47,843 bases of DNA from NCBI GenBank assembly GCA_022447665.1, contig JAKVAQ010000033.1:1-47843 (forward strand), in the 5' to 3' direction. The notes beneath the pieces were generated by a model that searched no databases, was not told where the DNA came from, and was given only the letters and a program-made list of their open reading frames with translations. This document shows, piece after piece, positions 26,008-34,706 of this stretch; the first letter of the stretch is position 1; each line of letters starts with the position of its first letter. Source of the stretch: Crocinitomicaceae bacterium (GTDB lineage Bacteria > Bacteroidota > Bacteroidia > Flavobacteriales_D > Crocinitomicaceae). The position numbers were made by a program, and so were the translations under genes.

Positions 26008-27480
26008 ATGAAAAAAGACATATTACTGGATTATAGCCTTTTATTAGGCCTACTTTTCCTTCTGGTTTTTCTTAAACTAGGTTCTCATCATTTACATTGG
26101 TGGGATGAATCAATTTTTGCTGTGAATTCCATTGAAATGATGGAATCTAAATCTTGGTGGGCACCACTTTTTAATGGTGATTTTGATCCATTCAACACAA
26201 AACCTCCGCTGGTTAACTGGTTCCAAATCTTAAGTATGAAAAGTTTTGGAATCTCTGAGTTTTCTATTCGTTTTCCTTCTGCCATAGCTGCTGCTCTTAC
26301 AGTATTAGTTGTATTTCGATTCTTAAAGAGAAACTTCAACGCATTGCTAGCATGGAGCACAGCACTTTTCTTAATTACTTCCCAAGGATTTATTGGTTAT
26401 CATGCCGCTAGGACCGGCGATTCGGATAGTATGCTGACACTTTTTTTATGTCTATCATTCCTTTCGTTTTTAACTTACCTTCTAGAAAATAAAAAGAGAA
26501 GCATCATTTTCTTTTTTGTTTTTATGGGACTTGCTTTCTCCACAAAACTCTTTGCAGCACTACTCTTTTTACCAGGAATTTTAGGTGTTCTCATTTGGAA
26601 AAAGAACTTAAAGCGTTTTATTGGAAACCAATATTTTCTGCTGGGCTTAGGCTTTTGTATGTTGATAGTCGCTTTAATTCTTGGCCCTAGGCTCTTTATG
26701 GATGCAAACTATTTAGCCAGCATACTAACTTATGATGCTGGAAGAATATTCATTAATTATGACTCCAGTGGACTTTCTTACTCCTATTATATTGACCATC
26801 TTTTTTCTTTTAGATTCAATTTTGGTGCATTTTTTACCTTTTTAGGAATGGGGATGTTTCTTTTTAAGACTGAATTAAGCTACCGCTTGAAAACCATGCT
26901 TGGCGCCTCAGTAATCCTGAGTACAGCCTATCTAATTATCATAACGTTGGCCCCAACTAAACATATATGGTATGATGTTCCAGTTTTACCTATCTTCTCC
27001 ATAATTGCTGGTATTTGTCTGTACACGTCTATAGCAAAATTTAAACTCGTGAAAGTTCAATGGCTACCATTGTTCTTGTTTATTTATCCGCTTTATTTTG
27101 GTTTTAGGTGCGCACAATCAAACGAAATTTCGCAAGAACAGAAGAAACTGGAAGCCAATGAAATGTATCTTTTCGATGCCTACAAAAAATCTCGAAATAT
27201 TGATGGTCTGAAAGTTCTGTATAGCGGATGGGAACGAGGACTTCTCTTCTACCAGAAAAAATTTGAACTCACCCGAAATCAAAATATTGAACTACTTAAA
27301 AGTTTAGAAAATGTCAAAGCTGGAGACAAATTGTTAGTCTCGGACGATGCGCTAAACACCAAAGTGAATACAGATTTTCAGACAGAATTAGTCGAAGAAA
27401 ATGATAATTCTAGGGTTTATTTAATTCTTGCTAGTACAAGAAATTATGATACGGATATCGGACTTGAAAAATTGCCTTAA
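26008..27480 (+). CDS. GT-C fold membrane glycosyltransferase (ArnT/PMT family)
   Basis: A 490-residue protein with about 10-12 hydrophobic segments. The first periplasmic loop holds HWWDESIFAVNSIEMMES, with the Asp-Glu pair typical of the ArnT/PMT (GT39/GT83-type) catalytic loop, then KPPLVNWFQILSMKSFGISEFSIRFPSA, another family hallmark, and GYHAARTGDSDSMLTLF. Members move a sugar from a polyprenyl-phosphate carrier to lipid A or protein on the periplasmic side; the acceptor here is unknown. The last 50 bp overlap the convergent hflX gene, so the C-terminal 15 or so residues are encoded antisense to HflX. Confidence 0.87.
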   Translation: MKKDILLDYSLLLGLLFLLVFLKLGSHHLHWWDESIFAVNSIEMMESKSWWAPLFNGDFDPFNTKPPLVNWFQILSMKSFGISEFSIRFPSAIAAALTVLVVFRFLKRNFNALLAWSTALFLITSQGFIGYHAARTGDSDSMLTLFLCLSFLSFLTYLLENKKRSIIFFFVFMGLAFSTKLFAALLFLPGILGVLIWKKNLKRFIGNQYFLLGLGFCMLIVALILGPRLFMDANYLASILTYDAGRIFINYDSSGLSYSYYIDHLFSFRFNFGAFFTFLGMGMFLFKTELSYRLKTMLGASVILSTAYLIIITLAPTKHIWYDVPVLPIFSIIAGICLYTSIAKFKLVKVQWLPLFLFIYPLYFGFRCAQSNEISQEQKKLEANEMYLFDAYKKSRNIDGLKVLYSGWERGLLFYQKKFELTRNQNIELLKSLENVKAGDKLLVSDDALNTKVNTDFQTELVEENDNSRVYLILASTRNYDTDIGLEKLP

Positions 27481-28642
27481 TCTCTTGGTAGAGCTTCTCT
27501 TTTAACTCTTCTATATTCTCCTTTTTTTGAGCAGAAATAAACACACAATGCTTATCGCCCAACTTCGCCATCCACGATCTCTTTAATTCCTCAAGGGCAA
27601 ACGTTCTCCCTTCAGGATGAAATCCTACATCTTCTGGCTTGGGATCGTAAGCATCAATTTTATTAAAAACAACAATGGTCGGTTTCTCTTCTCCTTTAGA
27701 AGTTATATGTCCATTAATATCAGAAATAGTTTCCAAAACGACATTGTAATGCTCCTCAAAATTCGGATGTGAAATATCCAAAACATGAATCAATACGTCT
27801 GCTTCGCGCACTTCATCAAGGGTAGATTTGAACGATTCAATTAATTGAGTAGGTAGTTTTCGAATAAATCCAACCGTATCGGAAAGTAAAAACGGGAGGT
27901 TCTCGATGACTACCTTTCTAACAGTGGTATCTAGGGTTGCGAAGAGTTTGTTCTCAGCAAAAACCTCTGATTTACTGAGCATATTCATCATGGTAGATTT
28001 ACCAACGTTAGTGTACCCTATTAATGCAGCTCTCACCAATTGACCCCTATTCCCTCGCTGCACGGCCATCTGTTTGTCAATCTTCTTTAACTTTTCCTTT
28101 AAGAGCGCAATCTTTTGCTGAATGATTCGACGGTCAGTTTCAATCTGTGTTTCACCGGGACCTCTCATTCCAATACCTCCTTTTACCCTATCAAGGTGAG
28201 TCCACATTCGTGTTAATCGGGGTAATAAATATTGATACTGCGCCAATTCTACTTGAGTCTTTGCATGAGATGTTCTTGCCCTACTTGCAAAAATGTCAAG
28301 GATTAAATTATTTCGGTCAAGGATCTTAATATTCAGTTCTCGCTCAATATTCCTTAATTGAGAAGGGCTTAATTCATCATCGAAAATGGCAACATCTATT
28401 TCATTTTCTTCAATGTACTCTTTTACCTCAGCCATTTTTCCCGAACCAATGTAGGTTTTAGGATTTGGACGATCTATGCGTTGTAGGAACTTTCGCTTAG
28501 TTTCAGCGCCAGAAGTTAAGGCTAGAAAAGCCAACTCTTCTATATATTCATTCGCCATAACCTCCGTTTGATCAGCGGTAATTACCCCAATCAAAACGGC
28601 CGTCTCAGCCTTACTTCCACTCTCTAATAACTCTTTCTCCAT
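27431..28642 (-). CDS. hflX: GTPase HflX
   Basis: A 403-residue protein with the HflX N-terminal domain (TSGAETKRKFLQRIDRPNPKTYIGSGKMAEVK), a coiled-coil linker with the glycine-rich GGIGMRGPGETQIETDRR motif, and a G domain with Walker A GYTNVGKST, switch DTVGFIRKLP and NKID. It binds the large ribosomal subunit and rescues stalled or heat-damaged ribosomes. The C-terminal RYPYHNFLY is conserved in the family, which shows that the 3' end overlapping the glycosyltransferase gene is real. Its start is 8 bp after the stop of the small membrane protein gene on the same strand. Confidence 0.96.
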   Translation of the reverse strand: MEKELLESGSKAETAVLIGVITADQTEVMANEYIEELAFLALTSGAETKRKFLQRIDRPNPKTYIGSGKMAEVKEYIEENEIDVAIFDDELSPSQLRNIERELNIKILDRNNLILDIFASRARTSHAKTQVELAQYQYLLPRLTRMWTHLDRVKGGIGMRGPGETQIETDRRIIQQKIALLKEKLKKIDKQMAVQRGNRGQLVRAALIGYTNVGKSTMMNMLSKSEVFAENKLFATLDTTVRKVVIENLPFLLSDTVGFIRKLPTQLIESFKSTLDEVREADVLIHVLDISHPNFEEHYNVVLETISDINGHITSKGEEKPTIVVFNKIDAYDPKPEDVGFHPEGRTFALEELKRSWMAKLGDKHCVFISAQKKENIEELKEKLYQEIKAIFQVRYPYHNFLY

Positions 28643-28650
28643 CTAAACTA

Positions 28651-29082
28651 TTAGAACCAACCTGCTCCTAAATTACGGAACGGCCATGGAATGCTTACCA
28701 GTACTATGATGAAAGCGATGGTATAGAAAACCGCAATCTTTTTATACTTCGCTGCTCCTTCAGCTTTCTTAGATTTTGAATGCCCAATGGTGATAAGAAC
28801 GAATGCAATTGTCATGGCAACAATATGTTCAACAGCATAAAAACGATAGTAGGTATCTCCCATTATAAACTGAATTTTTCCAACAGCAACATTATTGAAA
28901 TAAAGCACCAATCCTATCAAGTATTGAACATGGAATGAAATCATTGCAAATAAGAAGATCTTTCTATCTCCTTCTACAAAATCTGTTTTCTTTCTACCCG
29001 CAAATGCCTTCGCAATCGCTGTTAACATAAGAATTAAAACCACCCATCTTAATCCGGAGTGTGCATGTACCAACATGTTCAT
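28651..29082 (-). CDS. Small four-TM membrane protein, cytochrome-b-like annotation type
   Basis: A 143-residue protein with four hydrophobic helices. The first begins MLVHAHSGLRWVVLILML, and the third and fourth follow YRFYAVEHIVAMTIAFVLITIGHSKSKKAE. His residues sit at the ends of helices 1 and 3 (HAHSGLRW, VEHIVAM) and near IGHS, which is why such proteins are often labelled cytochrome b; haem binding is not shown. Bacteroidota genomes commonly carry this family. It heads an operon with hflX, and the 36-bp gap to the divergent amidohydrolase gene holds a -7 box. Confidence 0.75.
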   Translation of the reverse strand: MNMLVHAHSGLRWVVLILMLTAIAKAFAGRKKTDFVEGDRKIFLFAMISFHVQYLIGLVLYFNNVAVGKIQFIMGDTYYRFYAVEHIVAMTIAFVLITIGHSKSKKAEGAAKYKKIAVFYTIAFIIVLVSIPWPFRNLGAGWF

Positions 29083-29101
29083 ATAATGCGTATTTTTACG
29101 C

Positions 29102-29109
29102 CAAATTTA
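29102..29109 (-). promoter_or_regulatory. Candidate -7 promoter box for the small membrane protein/hflX operon
   Basis: TAAATTTG on the minus strand, 19 bp before the ATG at 29082. It overlaps one end of a short inverted repeat, GCGTA-TTTT-TACGC (29088-29101), lying between the divergent starts. Confidence 0.4.
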
Positions 29110-29118
29110 CTGTTTTTA

Positions 29119-32100
29119 ATGCGTCTCCTCACCATTATCGGATTAATTCTGATGAGCTCTTTTGGGTTTTCTCAAAACATAGCTCCCGAAAATGACACGC
29201 ATGATCCAGATAACACCATTTATGCACTCACCAATGCAAAGGTTTATATTTCAGCTGATGAAGTTGTTGAATGGGGTACTCTAATCATTCAAAATGGACG
29301 GGTTCAATCAGTCGGTCTAGCGGTTGTTCCTCCAAGAAATGCTGTTAAAATAGATATGAAGGGATATTCTATTTATCCTTCATTCATAGAAATTTATTCG
29401 GGTGATGGCGTGCCTGTTAAGGGGTCTACACATAAAGGATATTCACCTCAGCTAAATACATTAAAGGAAGGACCCTATTATTGGAACGAATCTGTGCATC
29501 CTGAGGTAGATGCTTTTGAGCACTTTAGGGCAGAAGAATTTAAATCTAAAAAGGAATTTAGAAGTCAAGGATTTGGAATGATTTCAACGCACTACGCAGA
29601 CGGTATTGTGCGAGGAACATCGGTTCTTATGGCGATTATGGATGGTACAACTGGAGATGCTGTTTTAAAAGCAAGGGCCGCTAGTCATTTTACTTTATCT
29701 AAAGGTAGATCGAGACAAACCTATCCTTCTTCTCAAATGGGTGCTATTGCCTTAGTTCGTCAGTTTTATTATGATGCTATTTGGTACAACAATGTTACCA
29801 ATGCAGATAAAGACAATGTTTCTCTTGTTCGTGGTTTGGAGAACCTAGACTTACCTCAAATTTTCAAGGCGAGGGACAAACTTGAAATACTTCGAATAGT
29901 AAAAATTGCTAAAGAGTTTGAATTCCCAGTCATTGTAAAAGGTGCTGGTGATGAGTATAAAAGAATACAGAATATTAAGGAAAGTGGTGCAAAGCTTATT
30001 CTCCCTGTAAACTTTCCAGAGCCATACAATGTTACGGATCCTTACCTTTCAAGATTTGTAAATCTCTCTTCGCTTAAAGATTGGGAACTTAGACCTTACA
30101 ACCCTTATATCGCTTATAAAAACGGAATTCCATTCTGTCTCACTACTTCTGGACTTAAAAAGAAATCTGACTTCTTAAAGAACGTGCGCAAGGCTGTTAA
30201 ACACGGCCTTCCAAAAAATGAAACCTTAAGAAGTTTGACACAAAATCCTGCAGAATTTTTAGAAGTCTCGCATGACATTGGAGACCTGAAAGAAGGAAAA
30301 CTCGCCAATTTCATAGTGGTTAAAGGAGACCTTTTTGAAGATGGCGTTATCTATGAAAACTGGACCAAGGGTAAACGAAAAGTATTCAAGGAAATACATA
30401 AACCAGACCTTTCAGGGGATTATAATTTAAATGTAGGAAAGGAAGCCATTAATCTCGTAATTGGTGGAACAACATCAGCTCCAACAGCCAAAGTAAGAGT
30501 GTTTAACTCAACAACAGATACAATATCTGGTTTACCTCAAGCAGATACAGTTGAGACTAAAGCGAACATTAGCATTAGCGATTTACAAGTAAGTATTTCG
30601 TTCGTATTGGAAGATAAAGGCTTATACCAATTGAACGGTGTTTACAATGAGAAATTTGGGATTTTAGATGGCTCTGGAACCACGCCTAATGGAGACTGGG
30701 TGAACTGGAGTGGAATAGGAAGCGGTAAAAAGAAATCTACCAAGGATAAAAAATCATTCGATGTAGATACTTTGGCCGTAAATAATATCTACTACCCCAA
30801 TATGGCTTACGGATTTGACTCCTTACCAGAAGCTCAATCTATATTTATCAAGAACGCCACTATATGGACGAATGAAGAGCAAGGGATTTTAAAAGATGCA
30901 AATCTTCTTATTCAAGATGGAAAAATTAAATCGGTAAATAGTTCGCTACTTCAAATTCCAAATAATGCCGTTGTGATTGACGCAGATGGAAAACATGTTA
31001 CTTGTGGAATCATTGATGAACATTCGCACATTGCTATTTCTAGAGGGGTTAATGAAGGAGGTCAAAATAACTCGGCAGAGGTCTCTATTGGTGATGTCGT
31101 TCGCTCGGATGATATCAATATTTACCGTCAATTATCGGGTGGAGTTACCGCAGCGCAATTATTACATGGCTCGGCAAACCCAATTGGTGGTCAATCAGCT
31201 TTAGTGAAATTAAAATGGGGCTTTACTCCAGAAGAAATGCTAATTGAGAATGCACCGAAATTCATAAAATTTGCGTTAGGCGAAAATGTAAAACAATCCA
31301 ATTGGGGCAGTTTTGCAACAATTCGTTACCCTCAGACCAGAATGGGTGTAGAACAGGTCTTCTATTCCTCATTTATTCAAGCCAAAGAATATCAGAAAAC
31401 ATGGGCAGAATATAATGCGCTTTCATCTAAAGAAAAAGAAGCTACTTGCGCTCCAAGAAGAGATTTAGAACTTGAAGCAGTTGCCGAGATCCTCAGAAAG
31501 GAACGTTTTATTACTTGTCACTCTTACGTTCAGAGTGAAATTAACATGCTCATGCACGTTGCCGACTCAATGGGCTTTACAGTAAACACCTTTACACATA
31601 TACTTGAAGGATACAAAGTGGCTGATAAAATGCTAGAGCACGGGGCTGGTGGCTCTACTTTCGCTGATTGGTGGGCCTATAAATTTGAAGTAAATGATGC
31701 TATTCCTTACAATGCGGCCATCCTTCATCAAATGGGGATTGTAACCGCTATAAACTCTGATGATGCTGAAATGGGAAGACGATTAAATCATGAGGCGGCG
31801 AAGGCTGTTAAGTATGGTGGTGTCTCAGAGGAAGATGCATGGAAAATGGTAACATTGAATCCAGCTATCTTACTTCATCTGGATGACAGAATGGGAAGTA
31901 TTAAAGAAGGAAAGGATGCCGATATTGTGATATGGACAGACAATCCGCTTTCTGTTCAAGCCAAGGTTGATAAAACCATAATCGACGGAATTATTTTATA
32001 TGATTTTAATAGAAGTTTAAGACTTCATAGAAGAGATATGATTGAACGCAAACGTATTATGCAGCTAATGCTAGAAGAAGGTAAAAAGGATGGAAATACG

Positions 32101-32169
32101 CGTAAACCTTCTCCTAAAGAACATCACTTATACCATTGCGATTCTATTGACGAACACGACAACCACTAA
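29119..32169 (+). CDS. Periplasmic two-domain amidohydrolase-family protein (first domain metal-site degenerate)
   Basis: About 1016 residues from ATG 29119, which begins signal peptide MRLLTIIGLILMSSFGFSQ; the in-frame ATG at 29059 would put 20 extra residues ahead and overlap the divergent gene. Two amidohydrolase (imidazolonepropionase-like) modules lie in tandem. Module 1 (about 30-430) has the composite beta sandwich (NAKVYISADEVVEWGTLIIQNGRV) but reads PSFIEIYSGDG where the metal-binding HxH should be, and has no clear catalytic Asp. Module 2 (about 560-1000) keeps H635-S-H637, H801, H827 and D881, so it is probably the active one. The next gene starts on its stop (TAATG). Confidence 0.85.
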   Translation: MRLLTIIGLILMSSFGFSQNIAPENDTHDPDNTIYALTNAKVYISADEVVEWGTLIIQNGRVQSVGLAVVPPRNAVKIDMKGYSIYPSFIEIYSGDGVPVKGSTHKGYSPQLNTLKEGPYYWNESVHPEVDAFEHFRAEEFKSKKEFRSQGFGMISTHYADGIVRGTSVLMAIMDGTTGDAVLKARAASHFTLSKGRSRQTYPSSQMGAIALVRQFYYDAIWYNNVTNADKDNVSLVRGLENLDLPQIFKARDKLEILRIVKIAKEFEFPVIVKGAGDEYKRIQNIKESGAKLILPVNFPEPYNVTDPYLSRFVNLSSLKDWELRPYNPYIAYKNGIPFCLTTSGLKKKSDFLKNVRKAVKHGLPKNETLRSLTQNPAEFLEVSHDIGDLKEGKLANFIVVKGDLFEDGVIYENWTKGKRKVFKEIHKPDLSGDYNLNVGKEAINLVIGGTTSAPTAKVRVFNSTTDTISGLPQADTVETKANISISDLQVSISFVLEDKGLYQLNGVYNEKFGILDGSGTTPNGDWVNWSGIGSGKKKSTKDKKSFDVDTLAVNNIYYPNMAYGFDSLPEAQSIFIKNATIWTNEEQGILKDANLLIQDGKIKSVNSSLLQIPNNAVVIDADGKHVTCGIIDEHSHIAISRGVNEGGQNNSAEVSIGDVVRSDDINIYRQLSGGVTAAQLLHGSANPIGGQSALVKLKWGFTPEEMLIENAPKFIKFALGENVKQSNWGSFATIRYPQTRMGVEQVFYSSFIQAKEYQKTWAEYNALSSKEKEATCAPRRDLELEAVAEILRKERFITCHSYVQSEINMLMHVADSMGFTVNTFTHILEGYKVADKMLEHGAGGSTFADWWAYKFEVNDAIPYNAAILHQMGIVTAINSDDAEMGRRLNHEAAKAVKYGGVSEEDAWKMVTLNPAILLHLDDRMGSIKEGKDADIVIWTDNPLSVQAKVDKTIIDGIILYDFNRSLRLHRRDMIERKRIMQLMLEEGKKDGNTRKPSPKEHHLYHCDSIDEHDNH

Positions 32170-33482
32170 TGAGATATTTGTTGACATACCTCTTAATTTT
32201 TGCTTCGATACTCTCGTTCGGACAAGGGTTTTCGCCTATTCTTAAGCAGTATGATTCTTATGTGCTGGTAAAAGGTTTTTGTCATACAGGAACTGGTGAA
32301 GTAATCCCATCATCTGTAATTGGTGTAAGAGAAGGAAAGATTGCTTTGATTAAAAATGCCCTGACCTATGAGGTTGTCGAAGCAGAATGGGATACCATAA
32401 TTGATATTTCTGGAAAGCATATTTATCCTGGATTTATAGCGCCAAACTTAACGGTAGGTTTAACTGAAATTGATGCCGTAAGAGCAACAAATGATTTTAG
32501 AGAAGTTGGTTTATTCAATCCAAATGTTCGTGCATTAATTGCTTTTAATGTTGAATCCAAAATCATTGGAACGCTTCGAACAAATGGGGTTCTTGTAACA
32601 CAAGCTACCCCGCGAGGTGGATTTATCTCCGGAACATCATCAATCATGGCCTTAGAAGGTTGGAACTGGGAAGACGCCGTCTACAAGCAAGATGATGGAA
32701 TTCATTTAAACTGGCCAAGAAAGTATAACTCGAGCGGTTGGTGGGCAGAACCGGGGCCAAGTACAAAGAGCAAAACCTATGATGATCACAAAACACAAAT
32801 CTACAATTTCTTCAAAAGAGCTGAAGCATATGCGAAAGAAAAGAATCCGGATAAAAGTGATTTAAAAATGGAAGCCATGCGTGGCGTTTTTAGCGATGAT
32901 AAACGTGTTTATTTCCATGCTGATTTTGCGCCTGAGTTAAACGATATCATAGATTTTGCTAGAGAATTTAAAATTAAATACCCAGTGATCGTAGGTGGTT
33001 ACGATGCTGCAATGTTAGCGGATAGAATTAAAGAAAATGGATTTAGTGTAATGATTGGACGCCCTCATTCCTTGCCAAAATTTGAAGACGATATCACCTT
33101 TGCACCATACGAGTTGGCCTATAAACTTCAAGACAAGGGAATCCTGTTTTGTATTGAGTCTTCTGGGGAAATGGAAGCGATGAATACTAGAAATTTACCA
33201 TTCCTCGCAGGAACCTGTTGGGGGTACGGTTTAAGTGAAGAAGCGGCCGTTGCTGCTATAACGCTGAGCCCTGCGAGGATCATGGGTATTGACGATCGTT
33301 TAGGTTCTATAGAAATCGGTAAAGATGCCACCTTATTCGTATCGGAAGGGAATGCACTTGATATGCGCACTAATCGAGCATACCTGGCTACGGTGAAAGG
33401 CAATTTTATTGCTTTAACGAGCACTCAAATTGAGTTGTATAAGCGCTATGCAGCAAAGTTTGGCTTGAATGCTAAGCCATAA
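32169..33482 (+). CDS. Periplasmic amidohydrolase-family protein lacking the usual metal ligands
   Basis: A 437-residue protein with signal peptide MRYLLTYLLIFASILSFGQ. The fold signatures are present: the sandwich domain GEVIPSSVIGVREGKIALI, KHIYPGFI, then PVIVGGYDAAMLADRI, EEAAVAAITLSPARIMGIDDRLGSIEIGKDATLFV. However, the HxH after PGFI is replaced (APNLTVGL), and the late Asp region reads FCIESSGEMEAMN. It parallels module 1 of the preceding protein. The coupled start suggests equal production and perhaps a complex, with this subunit acting as a scaffold or substrate-binding partner. Its end overlaps the glutathione peroxidase gene by 11 bp. Confidence 0.82.
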   Translation: MRYLLTYLLIFASILSFGQGFSPILKQYDSYVLVKGFCHTGTGEVIPSSVIGVREGKIALIKNALTYEVVEAEWDTIIDISGKHIYPGFIAPNLTVGLTEIDAVRATNDFREVGLFNPNVRALIAFNVESKIIGTLRTNGVLVTQATPRGGFISGTSSIMALEGWNWEDAVYKQDDGIHLNWPRKYNSSGWWAEPGPSTKSKTYDDHKTQIYNFFKRAEAYAKEKNPDKSDLKMEAMRGVFSDDKRVYFHADFAPELNDIIDFAREFKIKYPVIVGGYDAAMLADRIKENGFSVMIGRPHSLPKFEDDITFAPYELAYKLQDKGILFCIESSGEMEAMNTRNLPFLAGTCWGYGLSEEAAVAAITLSPARIMGIDDRLGSIEIGKDATLFVSEGNALDMRTNRAYLATVKGNFIALTSTQIELYKRYAAKFGLNAKP

Positions 33483-33951
33483 GTTCTTTTGAAATTTTTT
33501 GCGCTACCGAATCTGGCTTAGAAGCTGGACCGAATCTTATTACTTTCTTACGGTCAGCACTCACAAAAAACTTGGTGAAATTCCACTTAATCTTTTTTCC
33601 GAACAAGCTCCAAGAATTCTTTTTTAGCCATTCATAAACCTCGTGTTCATCAGATCCATTTACGTCAACTTTTTCCGTCAATTGAAATGTCACCCCATGG
33701 TTAATTTCACATACATTTTCCATCTCATTATTGCTTAACGGCTCTTGTCCGCCAAACTGGTTGCATGGAAAACCTAAAACCACCAAACCTTTTTCCTTAA
33801 AATCCTGATGAATCTTTTCTATTCCCTTGAATTGAGGGGTTAATCCACATTGCGTGGCTGTATTTATAATGAGCATTGGTTTCCCTTCAAAAGAATCGAA
33901 ATCAATTACTTCACCATTTGGCTTTTTCGCCTTTAAATCGTTGAATTTCAC
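33472..33951 (-). CDS. Glutathione peroxidase family protein (Cys type)
   Basis: A 159-residue protein of usual length. It has LIINTATQCGLTPQFKG with peroxidatic Cys35 in place of selenocysteine, VLGFPCNQFGGQEP with the second conserved Cys and Gln, and KWNFTKFFV with the active-site Trp/Asn. It reduces peroxides, in bacteria usually with thioredoxin as reductant. No signal peptide is present, so it is cytosolic. The start is GTG at 33951, which gives the standard N-terminus; a TAAATTTG box ends four bases before it. Confidence 0.93.
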   Translation of the reverse strand: MKFNDLKAKKPNGEVIDFDSFEGKPMLIINTATQCGLTPQFKGIEKIHQDFKEKGLVVLGFPCNQFGGQEPLSNNEMENVCEINHGVTFQLTEKVDVNGSDEHEVYEWLKKNSWSLFGKKIKWNFTKFFVSADRKKVIRFGPASKPDSVAQKISKELMA

Positions 33952-33955
33952 ACTT

Positions 33956-33963
33956 CAAATTTA
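33956..33963 (-). promoter_or_regulatory. Candidate -7 box four bases before the GTG of the peroxidase gene
   Basis: TAAATTTG on the minus strand, then AAGT, then GTG. TTG triplets occur 16 and 23 bases upstream of the box, so a -33 element is possible here. The predicted transcript would have almost no leader. Confidence 0.42.
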
Positions 33964-33998
33964 ATATTACTTAACTACACAACCTTCAATCACGAAGC

Positions 33999-34014
33999 AA
34001 ATTGTCAACAATTT
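33999..34014. promoter_or_regulatory. 16-bp inverted repeat in a divergent promoter region
   Basis: AAATTGT, CA, ACAATTT is a perfect 7-bp inverted repeat with a 2-bp centre, midway between the peroxidase gene and the barrel/AraC operon. A further AATTGT half-site lies at 34055-34060. It may be an operator, possibly for the AraC-type regulator encoded in the operon; no experiment is implied by sequence alone. Confidence 0.35.
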
Positions 34015-34073
34015 TTCCGTTCAGGTTGCATTTTACTAAACACCCTTCTCTACCAATTGTTTAAATTTACCCT

Positions 34074-34706
34074 ATGCGAAATTTCATTCTGATAGTTTTC
34101 TTTATAAGTGCATGTTCCCTTGCACAGGAGAACAATTTCAACACGAAAGGAGACCTTGAATTTGGTCTTAGAACTTCATCGAGTTTATTTGGAAGAGACG
34201 GTATAGCCGGCCTCGGAACTGGTGGACAGTTTAGAGTTCAAATTCTAGATAAAATAAATACCGAATGGTTTGCCGATTACATAAGCTTAGACTTAAACGG
34301 TGCGGGCGTACGAAATAATGCGCACATCGGATGGTCAGTCTTATTTTATCCGAAAAAGTTTGGTTCCTTAATTCCTTATGTAGCGGCTGGTCATTGTTTT
34401 GATTATGCTAAGGTAATTCCGAACAGTACTTCTTTTGTTGACCGTTCAGATGATATTATAACACGCTGGAGCTCTGCAGTTCAAGCAGGAATAGGATCAC
34501 ATTATTACTTTACACCACGTTTTAATCTTTCTTTTTCTGCTCAATATATGATGCATTTAGGTCAACATTTAGATTACGATTTAGATGAGTTAAGTCAAGG
34601 ATATTATTTGGAAACGCATGACCATTCTGGTTCTGGCGAAGCCGCTCTAGAAGGACATTTGCTTTTGACATTTAGCTTAAACTATAAACTTGCAGACCTA
34701 TGGTAA
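34074..34706 (+). CDS. Outer-membrane beta-barrel protein with a His-rich loop
   Basis: A 210-residue protein with signal peptide MRNFILIVFFISACSLAQ. Alternating beta strands (FNLSFSAQYMM, LLLTFSLNYKL) fit a small outer-membrane barrel of eight to ten strands. A late extracellular-type loop between residues about 160 and 190 is rich in His and acids (HLGQHLDYDLDELSQ, ETHDHSG). It begins a three-gene unit: the next barrel gene starts 7 bp before its stop and an AraC regulator follows. The ligand is unknown; the His/Asp-rich loop invites metal or acid sensing but this is speculation. Confidence 0.72.
   Translation: MRNFILIVFFISACSLAQENNFNTKGDLEFGLRTSSSLFGRDGIAGLGTGGQFRVQILDKINTEWFADYISLDLNGAGVRNNAHIGWSVLFYPKKFGSLIPYVAAGHCFDYAKVIPNSTSFVDRSDDIITRWSSAVQAGIGSHYYFTPRFNLSFSAQYMMHLGQHLDYDLDELSQGYYLETHDHSGSGEAALEGHLLLTFSLNYKLADLW

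Noticed and set aside
29088-29101. GCGTA-TTTT-TACGC as an operator or terminator between divergent genes
   Set aside because: Only 5 bp per arm; noted with the nearby -7 box but not strong enough alone.
29059-29118. ATG at 29059 as the start of the two-domain amidohydrolase
   Set aside because: It lies inside the divergent membrane-protein gene and puts 20 residues before the signal peptide that begins at 29119.
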